In this document: in pieces, positions 15,187 to 25,502 of the stretch
How the letters are laid out: the number at the start of each line of letters is the position of its first letter
Numbering within the stretch: the stretch's first letter is position 1
Assembly (NCBI RefSeq): GCF_001902145.1
Contig: NZ_MRST01000015.1
Coordinates: 1-64,000, forward strand
Direction: 5' to 3'
DNA: 64,000 bases
DNA from: Pseudomonas fluorescens
GTDB lineage: Bacteria > Pseudomonadota > Gammaproteobacteria > Pseudomonadales > Pseudomonadaceae
Notes under the pieces: generated by a model
What the model saw: the letters and a program-made list of their open reading frames with translations, nothing else
Told to the model about the DNA's origin: nothing
Databases searched by the model: none
Translations under genes and position numbers: made by a program

Positions 15187-15204
15187 CAACTCGTCTGTAC
15201 GAGT
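15163..15204. promoter_or_regulatory. Two tandem TreR operator copies
   Basis: The 16-bp palindrome ACTCGTCTGTACGAGT occurs exactly at 15163-15178 and 15189-15204, 26 bp apart, between divergent treP and treR. The 6-bp arms are perfect, as expected for a dimeric GntR/HutC-type repressor. TreR binding is inferred from position and symmetry. Confidence 0.8.
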
Positions 15205-15349
15205 TACACTTTTGTTTATATCAACGAACTTTCCGTCAGATTTTTCCCCCTCCCGTACGGCTGCCCAATGGACAAACCCCACCTCTGCCACTAAGGTTCC
15301 TGCCTTGAACGCGCAGTCCACCTTCATAACGCCGGGCAAGAGCCATCCC

Positions 15350-16054
15350 ATGAGCAAATACAACCAGATCTATACGGATCTGCTTGCCAGCATCACCACC
15401 GAGCGCCTGCAGCGCGGTACGCGCCTTCCCTCCGAAACCGAACTGATGGACGCCTACCAGGCCAGCCGTGGCACCGTGCGGCGCGCCATCGAGCAGTTGC
15501 AGGAACGTGGCTTTGCGCAAAAGATCCACGGCAAGGGCACCTTTGTGTTGTCGCCCAACCCGATCGAGTTCCAACTGGGCGGCATCGTCAGCTTCCACGA
15601 GACCCACGCCGATCTGGGTGATGACGTGCGTACCGACGTGGTCGAATTCACCCAGATCCCGCTGGAAGGCTCACTGCTGCAGCACATCGAGGCCGAACCT
15701 GGCACGCTGATCACGCGTATCAAACGGGTGCGCCGCATCGGCGGCAAACGCGTAATCCTGGACATCAACCACTTCATCACCGACCTGATTCCCGGCCTGG
15801 ACCGCGACATCGCCGAGCAGTCGATCTACGCGTTTATCGAGCAAACGCTGCAGCTGCAGATCAGCTACGCACAACGCACCATCGAAGCCCTGCCACGCAG
15901 CAAGGACGACCAGGCGCATCTGGATCTGGATGGGCAAAGCCATGTGATTGTGGTGAGCAACCAGACGTTTTTGCAGGATGGGCGACAGTTCGAGTACACC
16001 GAGTCGCGGCATACGCTGGATAAGTTTTACTTTTCGGATGTGGCGCGGCGGTAA
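15350..16054 (+). CDS. treR: Trehalose operon repressor (GntR/HutC family)
   Basis: A 234-residue transcription factor. The N-terminal winged helix (residues 1-70) shows RLPSETELMDAYQASRGTVRRAI and FAQKIHGKGTFV. The C-terminal UTRA ligand domain covers about 90-230 (TLITRIKRVRRIGGKRVILD). By family it should release its operators on binding trehalose 6-phosphate. ATG 15350 fits the family start; the frame upstream runs through the operator region. It ends 16 nt from the convergent hipA-like gene. Confidence 0.92.
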   Translation: MSKYNQIYTDLLASITTERLQRGTRLPSETELMDAYQASRGTVRRAIEQLQERGFAQKIHGKGTFVLSPNPIEFQLGGIVSFHETHADLGDDVRTDVVEFTQIPLEGSLLQHIEAEPGTLITRIKRVRRIGGKRVILDINHFITDLIPGLDRDIAEQSIYAFIEQTLQLQISYAQRTIEALPRSKDDQAHLDLDGQSHVIVVSNQTFLQDGRQFEYTESRHTLDKFYFSDVARR

Positions 16055-16070
16055 GCGTAATCCGGGAAGA

Positions 16071-17306
16071 TCACTGCACTGCGATACTCTTGGCCAGTCC
16101 TGCTGCCCAGGCGGCGGTCATCTTCTCCCCTACTGCCTCGAACTCTGGGTGAGTGCTTCGGTATTCGGAAAGCTCCGCCATCGCAAGGCTCATGCCGTCG
16201 TGCACCCTGGCCAACAGTTGGTTGCACCGGGCCTCTGTCAGCCCGCACGAACTTCGCCCGAACCGGACCAGCATCTTGCGTTTTGGCCAGGCCTTGGAAC
16301 CGCCTAGCAGCAAACCCATGATGTCGTTGTTGCTGTACACCGTGGTGGTCACCAGATCGTAAGCAGGGGCGAGCCAAACATCCGCGTCCTCTGCACAATT
16401 CTCATACAACAGACCGAAGTTTTTCAGGTGCGCATCGCCGTTCTGGATCCCGGCAGAAAGCGCCACCATCAGAAAGAAGTCTTCCAGTGCCCTGGTGACA
16501 CGGCTGGGCGTGACAAATGACCTGATCAGCTTTGCGCATCCCTGATAGCTGCCGTCGTATTTCCTCGCGGTTCCCCATCCCGATAGAACGCACATGTCCT
16601 CAAATCCGAGGTAGGCGCTTGCACCGATGTCGAACCGTTTCACCACCAGGAACTTCCCATGCCGGCTGAGCTGAAACTCAGGTACCTCCAGGCCGCAATG
16701 GAACGCGGCCCGCATGCAGAAAAACTCATTGGCGGCCAATTGTGAAAAGTCAGACTCATTGAACGCCTTCACCAGATGCGTGGCGCCCCTATGCGTGAGA
16801 CGCTCAATGCCGGGGGTTGTATCGTCAAGATCGCGCACCAGCACCTTGGGTTGAACACCCGACACCCCGGAATAGGCCGCATAGGTTTTCAGAAGTTCAT
16901 CGAACAGGTCTTTCGCCCCCTCATAGACCAACAACTCTGCGAGCTTGACCTCAGGCAGCGACTCACCACCCGCGTCATGGGCAACACTAATACGACCCAG
17001 TTGGTGTGGGCCCACAATGCCGAGCAGAGTAAAGTCATCAAAGCCGCGTACCGACTTGCTGAAGCGCCGCACAAGTTCGTCCTTGAGGTGCCCTTCGGGA
17101 ATGTGCATCTCGAACAGAGGATGGATCCCATACTCCCAGTTGTAACTCTCCAGGCGTACCGGCATGGTCAAGGAAACTGCATTCTCTTCGACAACAGTAT
17201 CGTTATACGAAAAAACCGAATCGCGCCTGCTCTCCTCGCCCCGCCCAAGTGTTCCAGCAGGCACACCGCCGACACCGATATACAGCCGTTCACTTTGACT
17301 AGTCAT
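16071..17306 (-). CDS. hipA: HipA-family serine/threonine kinase toxin
   Basis: A 411-residue HipA-like protein. Visible kinase features are SGVQPKVLVRD, THLVKAF, the catalytic loop GIQNGDAHLKNFGLLY and the metal-binding LAPAYDLVTT. Known HipA toxins phosphorylate aminoacyl-tRNA synthetases and cause growth arrest; the target here cannot be told. ATG 17306 is preceded by AGGAAAC and overlaps the hipB-like stop by 8 nt, so the pair is translationally coupled. The pair seems less GC-rich than its neighbours and sits as an insert between treR and guaA, which suggests gain by transfer. Confidence 0.88.
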   Translation of the reverse strand: MTSQSERLYIGVGGVPAGTLGRGEESRRDSVFSYNDTVVEENAVSLTMPVRLESYNWEYGIHPLFEMHIPEGHLKDELVRRFSKSVRGFDDFTLLGIVGPHQLGRISVAHDAGGESLPEVKLAELLVYEGAKDLFDELLKTYAAYSGVSGVQPKVLVRDLDDTTPGIERLTHRGATHLVKAFNESDFSQLAANEFFCMRAAFHCGLEVPEFQLSRHGKFLVVKRFDIGASAYLGFEDMCVLSGWGTARKYDGSYQGCAKLIRSFVTPSRVTRALEDFFLMVALSAGIQNGDAHLKNFGLLYENCAEDADVWLAPAYDLVTTTVYSNNDIMGLLLGGSKAWPKRKMLVRFGRSSCGLTEARCNQLLARVHDGMSLAMAELSEYRSTHPEFEAVGEKMTAAWAAGLAKSIAVQ

Positions 17307-17544
17307 GGAAGTTTCCTGATTTGAGCGCGTCAAGGGTCATGCGCCGACGTTTGGGGATGGCGGTCAACTCATATCCCAAGCCTTCAAGAATGGCTGCGAC
17401 CTTGCGAATCCCCACTTCCGGGATGGTATTGTTTTCAATCCCCGAGATCGTGGCGCGGCTCATTCCATGCCGTTGCGCCAGCTGGCTTTGTGAAAGACCG
17501 GCCGCCTTGCGGAGGTTCCTAATCAATATTCCCAGATCGCCCAT
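17299..17544 (-). CDS. hipB: HipB-like antitoxin
   Basis: An 81-residue protein with an Xre-type helix-turn-helix at residues 1-65 (LIRNLRKAAGLSQSQLAQ, then MSRATISGIEN). The short basic tail (AIPKRRRMTL) leads into the overlap with the toxin gene. As HipB relatives do, it probably neutralises the toxin and represses its own promoter. Start choice is uncertain: ATG 17544 begins at the domain, but the site has no strong Shine-Dalgarno. The AT-rich upstream stretch contains repeated ATGCA half-sites (about 17565-17608) that could be the operator. Confidence 0.85.
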   Translation of the reverse strand: MGDLGILIRNLRKAAGLSQSQLAQRHGMSRATISGIENNTIPEVGIRKVAAILEGLGYELTAIPKRRRMTLDALKSGNFHD

Positions 17545-17704
17545 ACAAAAACGCATCCAATACAATGCAAAAACAAAAATGAATCGATAATGCACCTTAT
17601 ACGATGCATTTAATTTTGAATAGTCCTTTATCCCGTACCGTTCTTAGTTGAGCGCTTACACACCAGAAACACAAACCTGCGGCCAAGCAAAACTTGCCAG
17701 ACTC

Positions 17705-17736
17705 AAAAAACCAAAAGCCCGCAATTACGCGGGCTC
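17705..17736 (-). terminator. guaBA terminator
   Basis: On the minus strand: AGCCCGCG, loop TAATT, GCGGGCTTTTGGTTTTTT. It lies about 50 nt after the guaA stop. Confidence 0.85.
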
Positions 17737-17782
17737 CAGGGCATTTCTTGCTAGATCGTGCCGGACAATGCCGGACGTCCAA

Positions 17783-19360
17783 TCATTCCCACTCAATCGT
17801 CGCCGGCGGCTTGCTCGACACGTCATACGTCACGCGCGAAATACCTTCGATTTCATTGATAATCCGGCCGCTGACCGTCTCCAGCAGTTCGTAAGGCAGG
17901 TGTGCCCAACGCGCTGTCATGAAGTCGATCGTCTCTACAGCACGCAGTGCAACAACCCACGCGTAACGGCGGCCATCGCCTACAACGCCAACCGATTTCA
18001 CCGGCTGGAACACCACGAACGCCTGGCTGACCTTGTGGTACCAGTCGGCCTTGCGCAGTTCTTCGATGAAGATGTGATCGGCGCGACGCAGCAGGTCGGC
18101 GTATTCCTTTTTCACTTCACCGAGGATACGCACACCCAGGCCCGGGCCTGGGAATGGGTGGCGGTAGACCATGTCGTACGGCAGGCCCAGTTCCAGGCCC
18201 AGACGGCGGACTTCGTCCTTGAACAGTTCGCGCAGCGGTTCTACCAGCTTGAGGTTCATTTCCTCAGGCAGGCCGCCCACGTTGTGGTGGGACTTGATCA
18301 CGTGAGCCTTGCCGCTCTTGGCGCCGGCCGACTCGATCACGTCGGGGTAGATGGTGCCCTGGGCAAGGTACTTGATGTTGTCCAGTTTGTTGGACTGGGC
18401 ATCGAACACGTCGATGAAGGTGCGGCCGATGATCTTGCGCTTCTTCTCCGGGTCGGACTCACCGGCCAGGTTGTTGAGGAACTGCTCCTCAGCGTTGGCG
18501 CGGATCACCTTGACGCCCATGTTCTCGGCGAACATGGCCATCACTTGCTCACCTTCGTGCAGGCGCAGCAGGCCGTTGTCGACAAATACGCAAGTCAACT
18601 GATCGCCGATGGCTTTGTGCAGCAATGCAGCCACAACCGAAGAGTCAACGCCGCCGGACAGGCCAAGCAATACGTTGTCAGTGCCGACCTGGGCGCGCAC
18701 TTGGGCGATGGCATCTTCAGCGATTTTCGACGGGGTCCACAGGGCTTCACACTCGCAGATGTCGAGGATGAAACGCGACAGGATGCGCCCGCCTTGCTTG
18801 GTGTGGGTCACTTCCGGGTGGAACTGCACGCCGTAGTAACGACGCTCGTCGCTGAACATGCCGGCGATCGGGCAGCTCGGGGTGCTGGCCAGGATGTGGA
18901 AGTCTTCGGGCATCTTGGTGACCTTGTCACCGTGGCTCATCCACACGTCGAGGCCGAACAGGCCGTCGGCGTCGATGTGGTCTTCGATGCCGTCCAGCAG
19001 GCGGCTCTTGCCGACCACGTCCACGCGGGCATAACCGAATTCACGCAGCTCGGAACCTTCAACCTTGCCGCCCAGTTGCTCGGCCATGGTCTGCATGCCG
19101 TAGCAGATACCGAACACCGGTACGCCCAGGTCGAATACCGCTTGCGGGCAGCGCGGGCTGTTGGCTTCGTGTACGGACTCGGGGCCACCGGCGAGAATGA
19201 CGCCTTTAGGGGCGAATTCGCGGATCGCTTCATCGTCCATGTCGAACGGGTGCAGTTCGCAGTACACGCCGATTTCACGCACGCGGCGGGCGATCAGTTG
19301 GGTGTACTGGGAACCGAAGTCGAGGATCAGGATGCGGTGGGCGTGAATGTCGAGGGCCAT
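17783..19360 (-). CDS. guaA: GMP synthase (glutamine-hydrolysing)
   Basis: A 525-residue enzyme that aminates XMP to GMP. The N-terminal class I glutaminase begins [20 protein letters not shown], has the nucleophile in [12 protein letters not shown] and the His in [10 protein letters not shown]. The ATP-pyrophosphatase loop is [18 protein letters not shown], and the dimerisation domain ends at PATIEWE. Normal length. It follows guaB by 80 nt on the same strand, the usual guaBA order. Confidence 0.98.
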   Translation of the reverse strand: MALDIHAHRILILDFGSQYTQLIARRVREIGVYCELHPFDMDDEAIREFAPKGVILAGGPESVHEANSPRCPQAVFDLGVPVFGICYGMQTMAEQLGGKVEGSELREFGYARVDVVGKSRLLDGIEDHIDADGLFGLDVWMSHGDKVTKMPEDFHILASTPSCPIAGMFSDERRYYGVQFHPEVTHTKQGGRILSRFILDICECEALWTPSKIAEDAIAQVRAQVGTDNVLLGLSGGVDSSVVAALLHKAIGDQLTCVFVDNGLLRLHEGEQVMAMFAENMGVKVIRANAEEQFLNNLAGESDPEKKRKIIGRTFIDVFDAQSNKLDNIKYLAQGTIYPDVIESAGAKSGKAHVIKSHHNVGGLPEEMNLKLVEPLRELFKDEVRRLGLELGLPYDMVYRHPFPGPGLGVRILGEVKKEYADLLRRADHIFIEELRKADWYHKVSQAFVVFQPVKSVGVVGDGRRYAWVVALRAVETIDFMTARWAHLPYELLETVSGRIINEIEGISRVTYDVSSKPPATIEWE

Positions 19361-19440
19361 GAAGTCAGTCTCGTCTAATGAATCAGAAACAACTCGGGGC
19401 TGAAGAACAGCCCCGGTTACTTAACATTTTGCTGGAAGGC

Positions 19441-21676
<2,236 letters not shown>

Positions 21677-21705
21677 GGGAGTCCTGCGGTGTGCCGTCTG
21701 ACGCC

Positions 21706-21789
21706 TTCGCGAGCAAGCCCGCTCCCACATTCGAGCGCGATCCTGCAGGATTAAATGCGGTCAATTGTGGGAGCGGGCTTGCTCGCGAA
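21706..21789. repeat. REPIN, GCGGGC type, inside-out
   Basis: TTCGCGAGCAAGCCCGCTCC and its reverse complement flank a 36-nt centre, with the same inward-facing arrangement as 658-741. Confidence 0.92.
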
Positions 21790-21831
21790 GAGGCCCTGAA
21801 GGCTGGCAGCTTAATCCCTGCTCCACACAGG

Positions 21832-22599
21832 TCAAGTACTCAAATACCGCCCGATCAACGCAATACCACTGGCCAGCACCAACCAGGTCACCAACCGCAC
21901 AAACGCCTCACGAGACATGCGCATCGTCAGTCTGCGCCCGCACCACAGCCCCAGGAGCATGGCCGGCAACAGGCAAACCGCCAACATCAATAACGGTAAA
22001 TCTGCATACACCCCGGCAATCAGGAACAGACTCAAACGCACGACCGTGCTGCAACTGATCAGCGCGCTTTGCGTAGCCCGCGCCGCGTCCTTGGGCAAAC
22101 GGCTGTTCAGGTAAATCGCATATAAAAAGCCGCCACTCCCAAATAGCGCACCAAACAGACCACCCACAGTGCCCACGGGAATCGACCAGCCCGCTGCCAG
22201 CTGAGTCGGTCGTGCTTTCACCGCCAGGCTGTAAATGGCATAGGCGCTGATAAACAGCCCCATCAGCAACAGCAACAGGTCCGAATGCAGGTTGAGCAAA
22301 AACACCACGCCCAGCGTGCAACCGATGGCCATGCATGGCAGCAGCCGCAAGAGTTCCGGCTTGTTCACATCGTGTCGTGTTTGCAGCAGGCCACCAAACG
22401 CCGCGACAAAATCCAGCATCACCAACAGCGGGATAATCTTCGATAGCGGCATGAACACGATCAGGATCGGCCCGGCGACCAATGCCGTACCGAACCCGGC
22501 AATGCCAAACACGACATAGGCCACCACCACACCCAGGCCGATCACCAGCCAATCCACAGCCCCGAACGACCACTGACTCATCAACTCAACCAAGCTCAT
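21832..22599 (-). CDS. TauE/SafE-family membrane exporter
   Basis: A 255-residue inner-membrane protein with about eight hydrophobic segments and the family's paired glycine-rich motifs: GIAGFGTALVAGPILIVFMP in the first half and GTVGGLFGALFGSGGFLYAI in the second. The family exports sulfite, sulfoacetate or related organic anions; the substrate is not readable here. Start supported by AAGGAAT. It is divergent from a decayed LysR gene that was probably once its regulator. Confidence 0.9.
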   Translation of the reverse strand: MSLVELMSQWSFGAVDWLVIGLGVVVAYVVFGIAGFGTALVAGPILIVFMPLSKIIPLLVMLDFVAAFGGLLQTRHDVNKPELLRLLPCMAIGCTLGVVFLLNLHSDLLLLLMGLFISAYAIYSLAVKARPTQLAAGWSIPVGTVGGLFGALFGSGGFLYAIYLNSRLPKDAARATQSALISCSTVVRLSLFLIAGVYADLPLLMLAVCLLPAMLLGLWCGRRLTMRMSREAFVRLVTWLVLASGIALIGRYLST

Positions 22600-22698
22600 G
22601 GGTTATTCCTTGTTAGATATGGCCTCTACTTTAGCCATCGCCAAGTGTTGCGACTAATATCTTCAAGGCCCGTCACCCATCTCAAAAAGGCATGACCT

Positions 22699-23089
22699 GT
22701 GATCTCCACGCGGCAACTGCGTTATTTCGTCGAAATCGCCGACAGCGGCAGCTTCAGTGCCGCCGCCGAGCGCCTGTTCGTGGCGCAATCGGCCTTGAGC
22801 CGGCAGATCAAGGAGCTTGAATCTCAACTGCAAACCCCGTTATTCGAACGCACCGCACGCCAACCGCGGCTGACGGCTGCCGGTGAAGCTTTCTATCCAC
22901 GGGCGCGCAATTTGCTCAGTGAGTTACTCAAGGCCAGCGAAATGGCAACACAAGTGGGCCATGGCCAGCTCGGCACCCTGCCCCTGGCCGACCCGGATTG
23001 CGACAGCACCGTAGCCCTGGCTGGCCTGTGCGCAAGCGCCGAACGCGCTGGTGGAGCAACTCTGTCAAACCCTGCACGAATGCCTATAA
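22699..23089 (+). pseudogene. LysR-family regulator, internally deleted and frameshifted
   Basis: The N-terminal winged helix is intact ([47 protein letters not shown]). After HGQLGTL the frame jumps straight to PLADPDCDSTVALA, which belongs near the C-terminus, so most of the roughly 200-residue effector domain is missing. A further frame change follows: the natural tail NALVEQLCQTLHECL-stop (23042-23089) lies one frame over. Translation of the original frame ends at 23103 inside xseA. The gene was probably the divergent regulator of the TauE-like exporter. Confidence 0.85.
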
Positions 23090-23099
23090 ACTGCCGCCC

Positions 23100-24479
23100 A
23101 TGATTAAAGATCCTTTTGCCCGCTTGGGCCTGGACCGCGAAGTCCTGACTGTCAGCCAGCTCAACGGCCGTGCGCGGGTGTTGCTGGAAGACGTGTTCAC
23201 TAATATCTGGGTCGAAGGCGAGATCTCCAACCTCGCCCGCCCGGCCTCCGGCCATGTGTACTTCACGCTCAAGGACAGTGGTGCCCAAGTGCGTTGCGCG
23301 CTGTTTCGCAACAACGCGGCACGGGTACGCCAGGCGTTGAAGGACGGCCTGGCGGTCAAGGTGCGCGGCAAGGTCTCGTTGTTCGAGGGCCGTGGCGATT
23401 ACCAACTGATCCTCGACACCGTGGAGCCGGCCGGTGATGGTGCGCTGCGCCTGGCCTTCGATGCACTGAAGGAAAAGCTGAGCACCGAAGGCCTGTTCAG
23501 TGCCGAACGCAAAGTGGCGCTGCCGGCGCATCCTCGGCGCATCGGTATTATCAGCTCGCCCACCGGCGCGGTGATTCGCGACATCATCAGCGTGTTCCGG
23601 CGCCGAGCGCCGAACGTTGAACTGACCCTGATCCCTACCGCCGTGCAAGGCCGCGAAGCAATCCCGCAGATCGTGCGGGCGCTGAAACTCGCCGACGCCC
23701 GTGGTTTCGACGCGCTGATCCTGGCCCGTGGCGGTGGCTCCCTGGAAGACTTGTGGTGTTTCAACGAAGAGGCGGTGGCCCGCGCAGTTGATGCCTGCGT
23801 TACCCCTATCGTCAGTGCCATTGGTCATGAAACCGATGTGTCCATCAGCGACTTCGTGGCGGACGTGCGCGCCCCTACTCCCTCCGCCGCCGCTGAGTTG
23901 CTGGCCCCCGACGCCAGCCATCTGGTGCGCCAGGTAGAAAACCTGCAGCGCCGCCTGGTGATGCTGATGCGCAACCGCCTGAGCCACAGCCGCCTGCGCC
24001 TGGAAGGCATGGCCCGCCGCCTGCGTCACCCGGGCGAGCGCTTGCGCCAGCAGGCCCAGCGCCTGGATGACCTGGACATGCGCTTGCGTCGTGCGTTTGA
24101 GCGCAGCCTCAATACCCGTCGCGAGCGCTTGATCCGCCTGGAAACCCGCCTCGCCGGCCAGCACCCGGGCCGTCAACTGGCACTCTTGCGCCAGCGCCTG
24201 GACAGCCTCGCCGAACGCCTGCCCCGCGCCATGCGCGAAGGTCTCAAGGCTCGGCGTCTGCAACTGCAGAGCCAAGTGCAGACATTGCAGGTGGTCAGCC
24301 CGCTGGCGACCCTGGGCCGCGGCTACAGCATCCTGTTGGACGAGCGCGGCCAGGCGATTCGCAATGCCGCGCAAACCCACACCGGCCAGCGCCTCACCGC
24401 GCGCCTGGGTGAAGGCCAATTGCAAGTGCGGGTGGAAGACAACCACCTGACACCCGTCACCCTTTCATTATTGGATTGA
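23100..24479 (+). CDS. xseA: Exodeoxyribonuclease VII large subunit
   Basis: A 459-residue subunit of the nuclease that degrades single-stranded DNA to short oligonucleotides. The N-terminal OB fold (residues 10-105) includes LTVSQLNGRARVLLEDVF and EGEISNLARPASGHVYF. The catalytic core has GIISSPTGAVIRDI and LARGGGSLEDLWCFNEE, followed by SAIGHETDVSISDFVADVRA. Then come long Arg/Leu-rich helices and a final GYSIL segment. ATG 23100 matches the family; no clear ribosome-binding site is seen and the start lies 10 nt after the LysR remnant. Confidence 0.97.
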   Translation: MIKDPFARLGLDREVLTVSQLNGRARVLLEDVFTNIWVEGEISNLARPASGHVYFTLKDSGAQVRCALFRNNAARVRQALKDGLAVKVRGKVSLFEGRGDYQLILDTVEPAGDGALRLAFDALKEKLSTEGLFSAERKVALPAHPRRIGIISSPTGAVIRDIISVFRRRAPNVELTLIPTAVQGREAIPQIVRALKLADARGFDALILARGGGSLEDLWCFNEEAVARAVDACVTPIVSAIGHETDVSISDFVADVRAPTPSAAAELLAPDASHLVRQVENLQRRLVMLMRNRLSHSRLRLEGMARRLRHPGERLRQQAQRLDDLDMRLRRAFERSLNTRRERLIRLETRLAGQHPGRQLALLRQRLDSLAERLPRAMREGLKARRLQLQSQVQTLQVVSPLATLGRGYSILLDERGQAIRNAAQTHTGQRLTARLGEGQLQVRVEDNHLTPVTLSLLD

Positions 24480-24482
24480 TTA

Positions 24483-25304
24483 ATGCCACGCCTACTGAGC
24501 CTGTTGATGCTGTTGTGCCTCACATTTAACGCCCACGCCGACAGCTACATCACGCGCACCCTGAACAAACCCGTGCCCGGTGGCGTGGCCGTCGTCGATC
24601 TAGGCCCTTCGGCCACGGCGCCCAAAGCCACGTACCAGGGCAAGCCGGTGCTGGTGGTCAAGGAGCAGGACAACTGGCTGGCGATTGTCGGTATCCCGTT
24701 GACGGTCAAGCCTGGCAACGAGCGCATCAGCAGCGGTGGGCGCAACCTGCCGTTTATCGTCGGCTACAAGAAGTATCCGGAACAACGCATCACCTTGAAG
24801 AACAAAAGCCAGGTCAACCCCGACCCGGCCCAGCTCAAGCGCATCGAAGGCGAATTGGCAGTGCAGCTCAAGGCTTACCGCAGCTTCAGCCCGAACCTGC
24901 CGAGTAACCTGGTACTGGATAAACCGGTGAGCGGGCCGCTGTCGAGCAAGTTTGGCGTGCGGCGCTTCTTCAATGGCGAAGAGCGCAACCCACACTCGGG
25001 CCTGGACTTCGCGGTGCCGGCCGGTACGCCGATCAAGACGCCCGCGAACGGCAAGGTCATTCTGGTGGGCAATTACTTCTTCAACGGCAACACGGTGTTC
25101 GTCGACCACGGCCAGGGCTTTATCAGCATGTTTTGCCATATGTCCAAGATCGACGTGAAGGTGGGCCAGCAACTGGTGCGCGGCGCGGTGGTGGGCAAGG
25201 TGGGTGCGACCGGCCGAGCCACCGGCCCGCACATGCATTGGAACGTCAGCCTGAACGATGCACGGGTAGATCCGGCGATTTTTATCGGCGCGTTTCAACC
25301 CTGA
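24483..25304 (+). CDS. Secreted M23-family peptidoglycan endopeptidase
   Basis: A 273-residue protein with a signal peptide (MPRLLSLLMLLCLTFNAHA, cleaved before DSYITR). Residues 20-130 are a beta-rich substrate-side domain, and residues about 150-265 a LytM/M23 metallopeptidase. Zinc-site motifs are HSGLDFAVPAGTP and PHMHWNV, with an intact HxxxD and HxH. It would cut peptide cross-links in the periplasm. It starts 3 nt after the xseA stop and is probably cotranscribed. Confidence 0.93.
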   Translation: MPRLLSLLMLLCLTFNAHADSYITRTLNKPVPGGVAVVDLGPSATAPKATYQGKPVLVVKEQDNWLAIVGIPLTVKPGNERISSGGRNLPFIVGYKKYPEQRITLKNKSQVNPDPAQLKRIEGELAVQLKAYRSFSPNLPSNLVLDKPVSGPLSSKFGVRRFFNGEERNPHSGLDFAVPAGTPIKTPANGKVILVGNYFFNGNTVFVDHGQGFISMFCHMSKIDVKVGQQLVRGAVVGKVGATGRATGPHMHWNVSLNDARVDPAIFIGAFQP

Positions 25305-25321
25305 ATACCGTGGCTGTGAGG

Positions 25322-25349
25322 GGCGTCAGTGATTTCCTGCACTGACGCC
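25322..25349 (+). terminator. Hairpin after the M23 gene
   Basis: GGCGTCAGT, 10-nt loop, ACTGACGCC, with no U-run after it. A weak terminator or a stabilising 3' hairpin for the xseA transcript. Confidence 0.4.
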
Positions 25350-25502
25350 TGATCTGCCGGAGGTTCGCTGCAATGCACTGTGATCTTCTTACACTTTTGC
25401 GATGAACCATCCGACACCCGAGACTCACTCAACCAGCGATTTACACGGACGTAATGAGCAGGACCTGAGCATTGGAGATCCAATTCCCATGAGACTCTTT
25501 CC

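Noticed and set aside
19413..19432. GGGGCTG/CAGCCCC hairpin between guaB and guaA as a terminator
   Set aside because: No U-run follows on either strand, and guaBA is normally one transcript.
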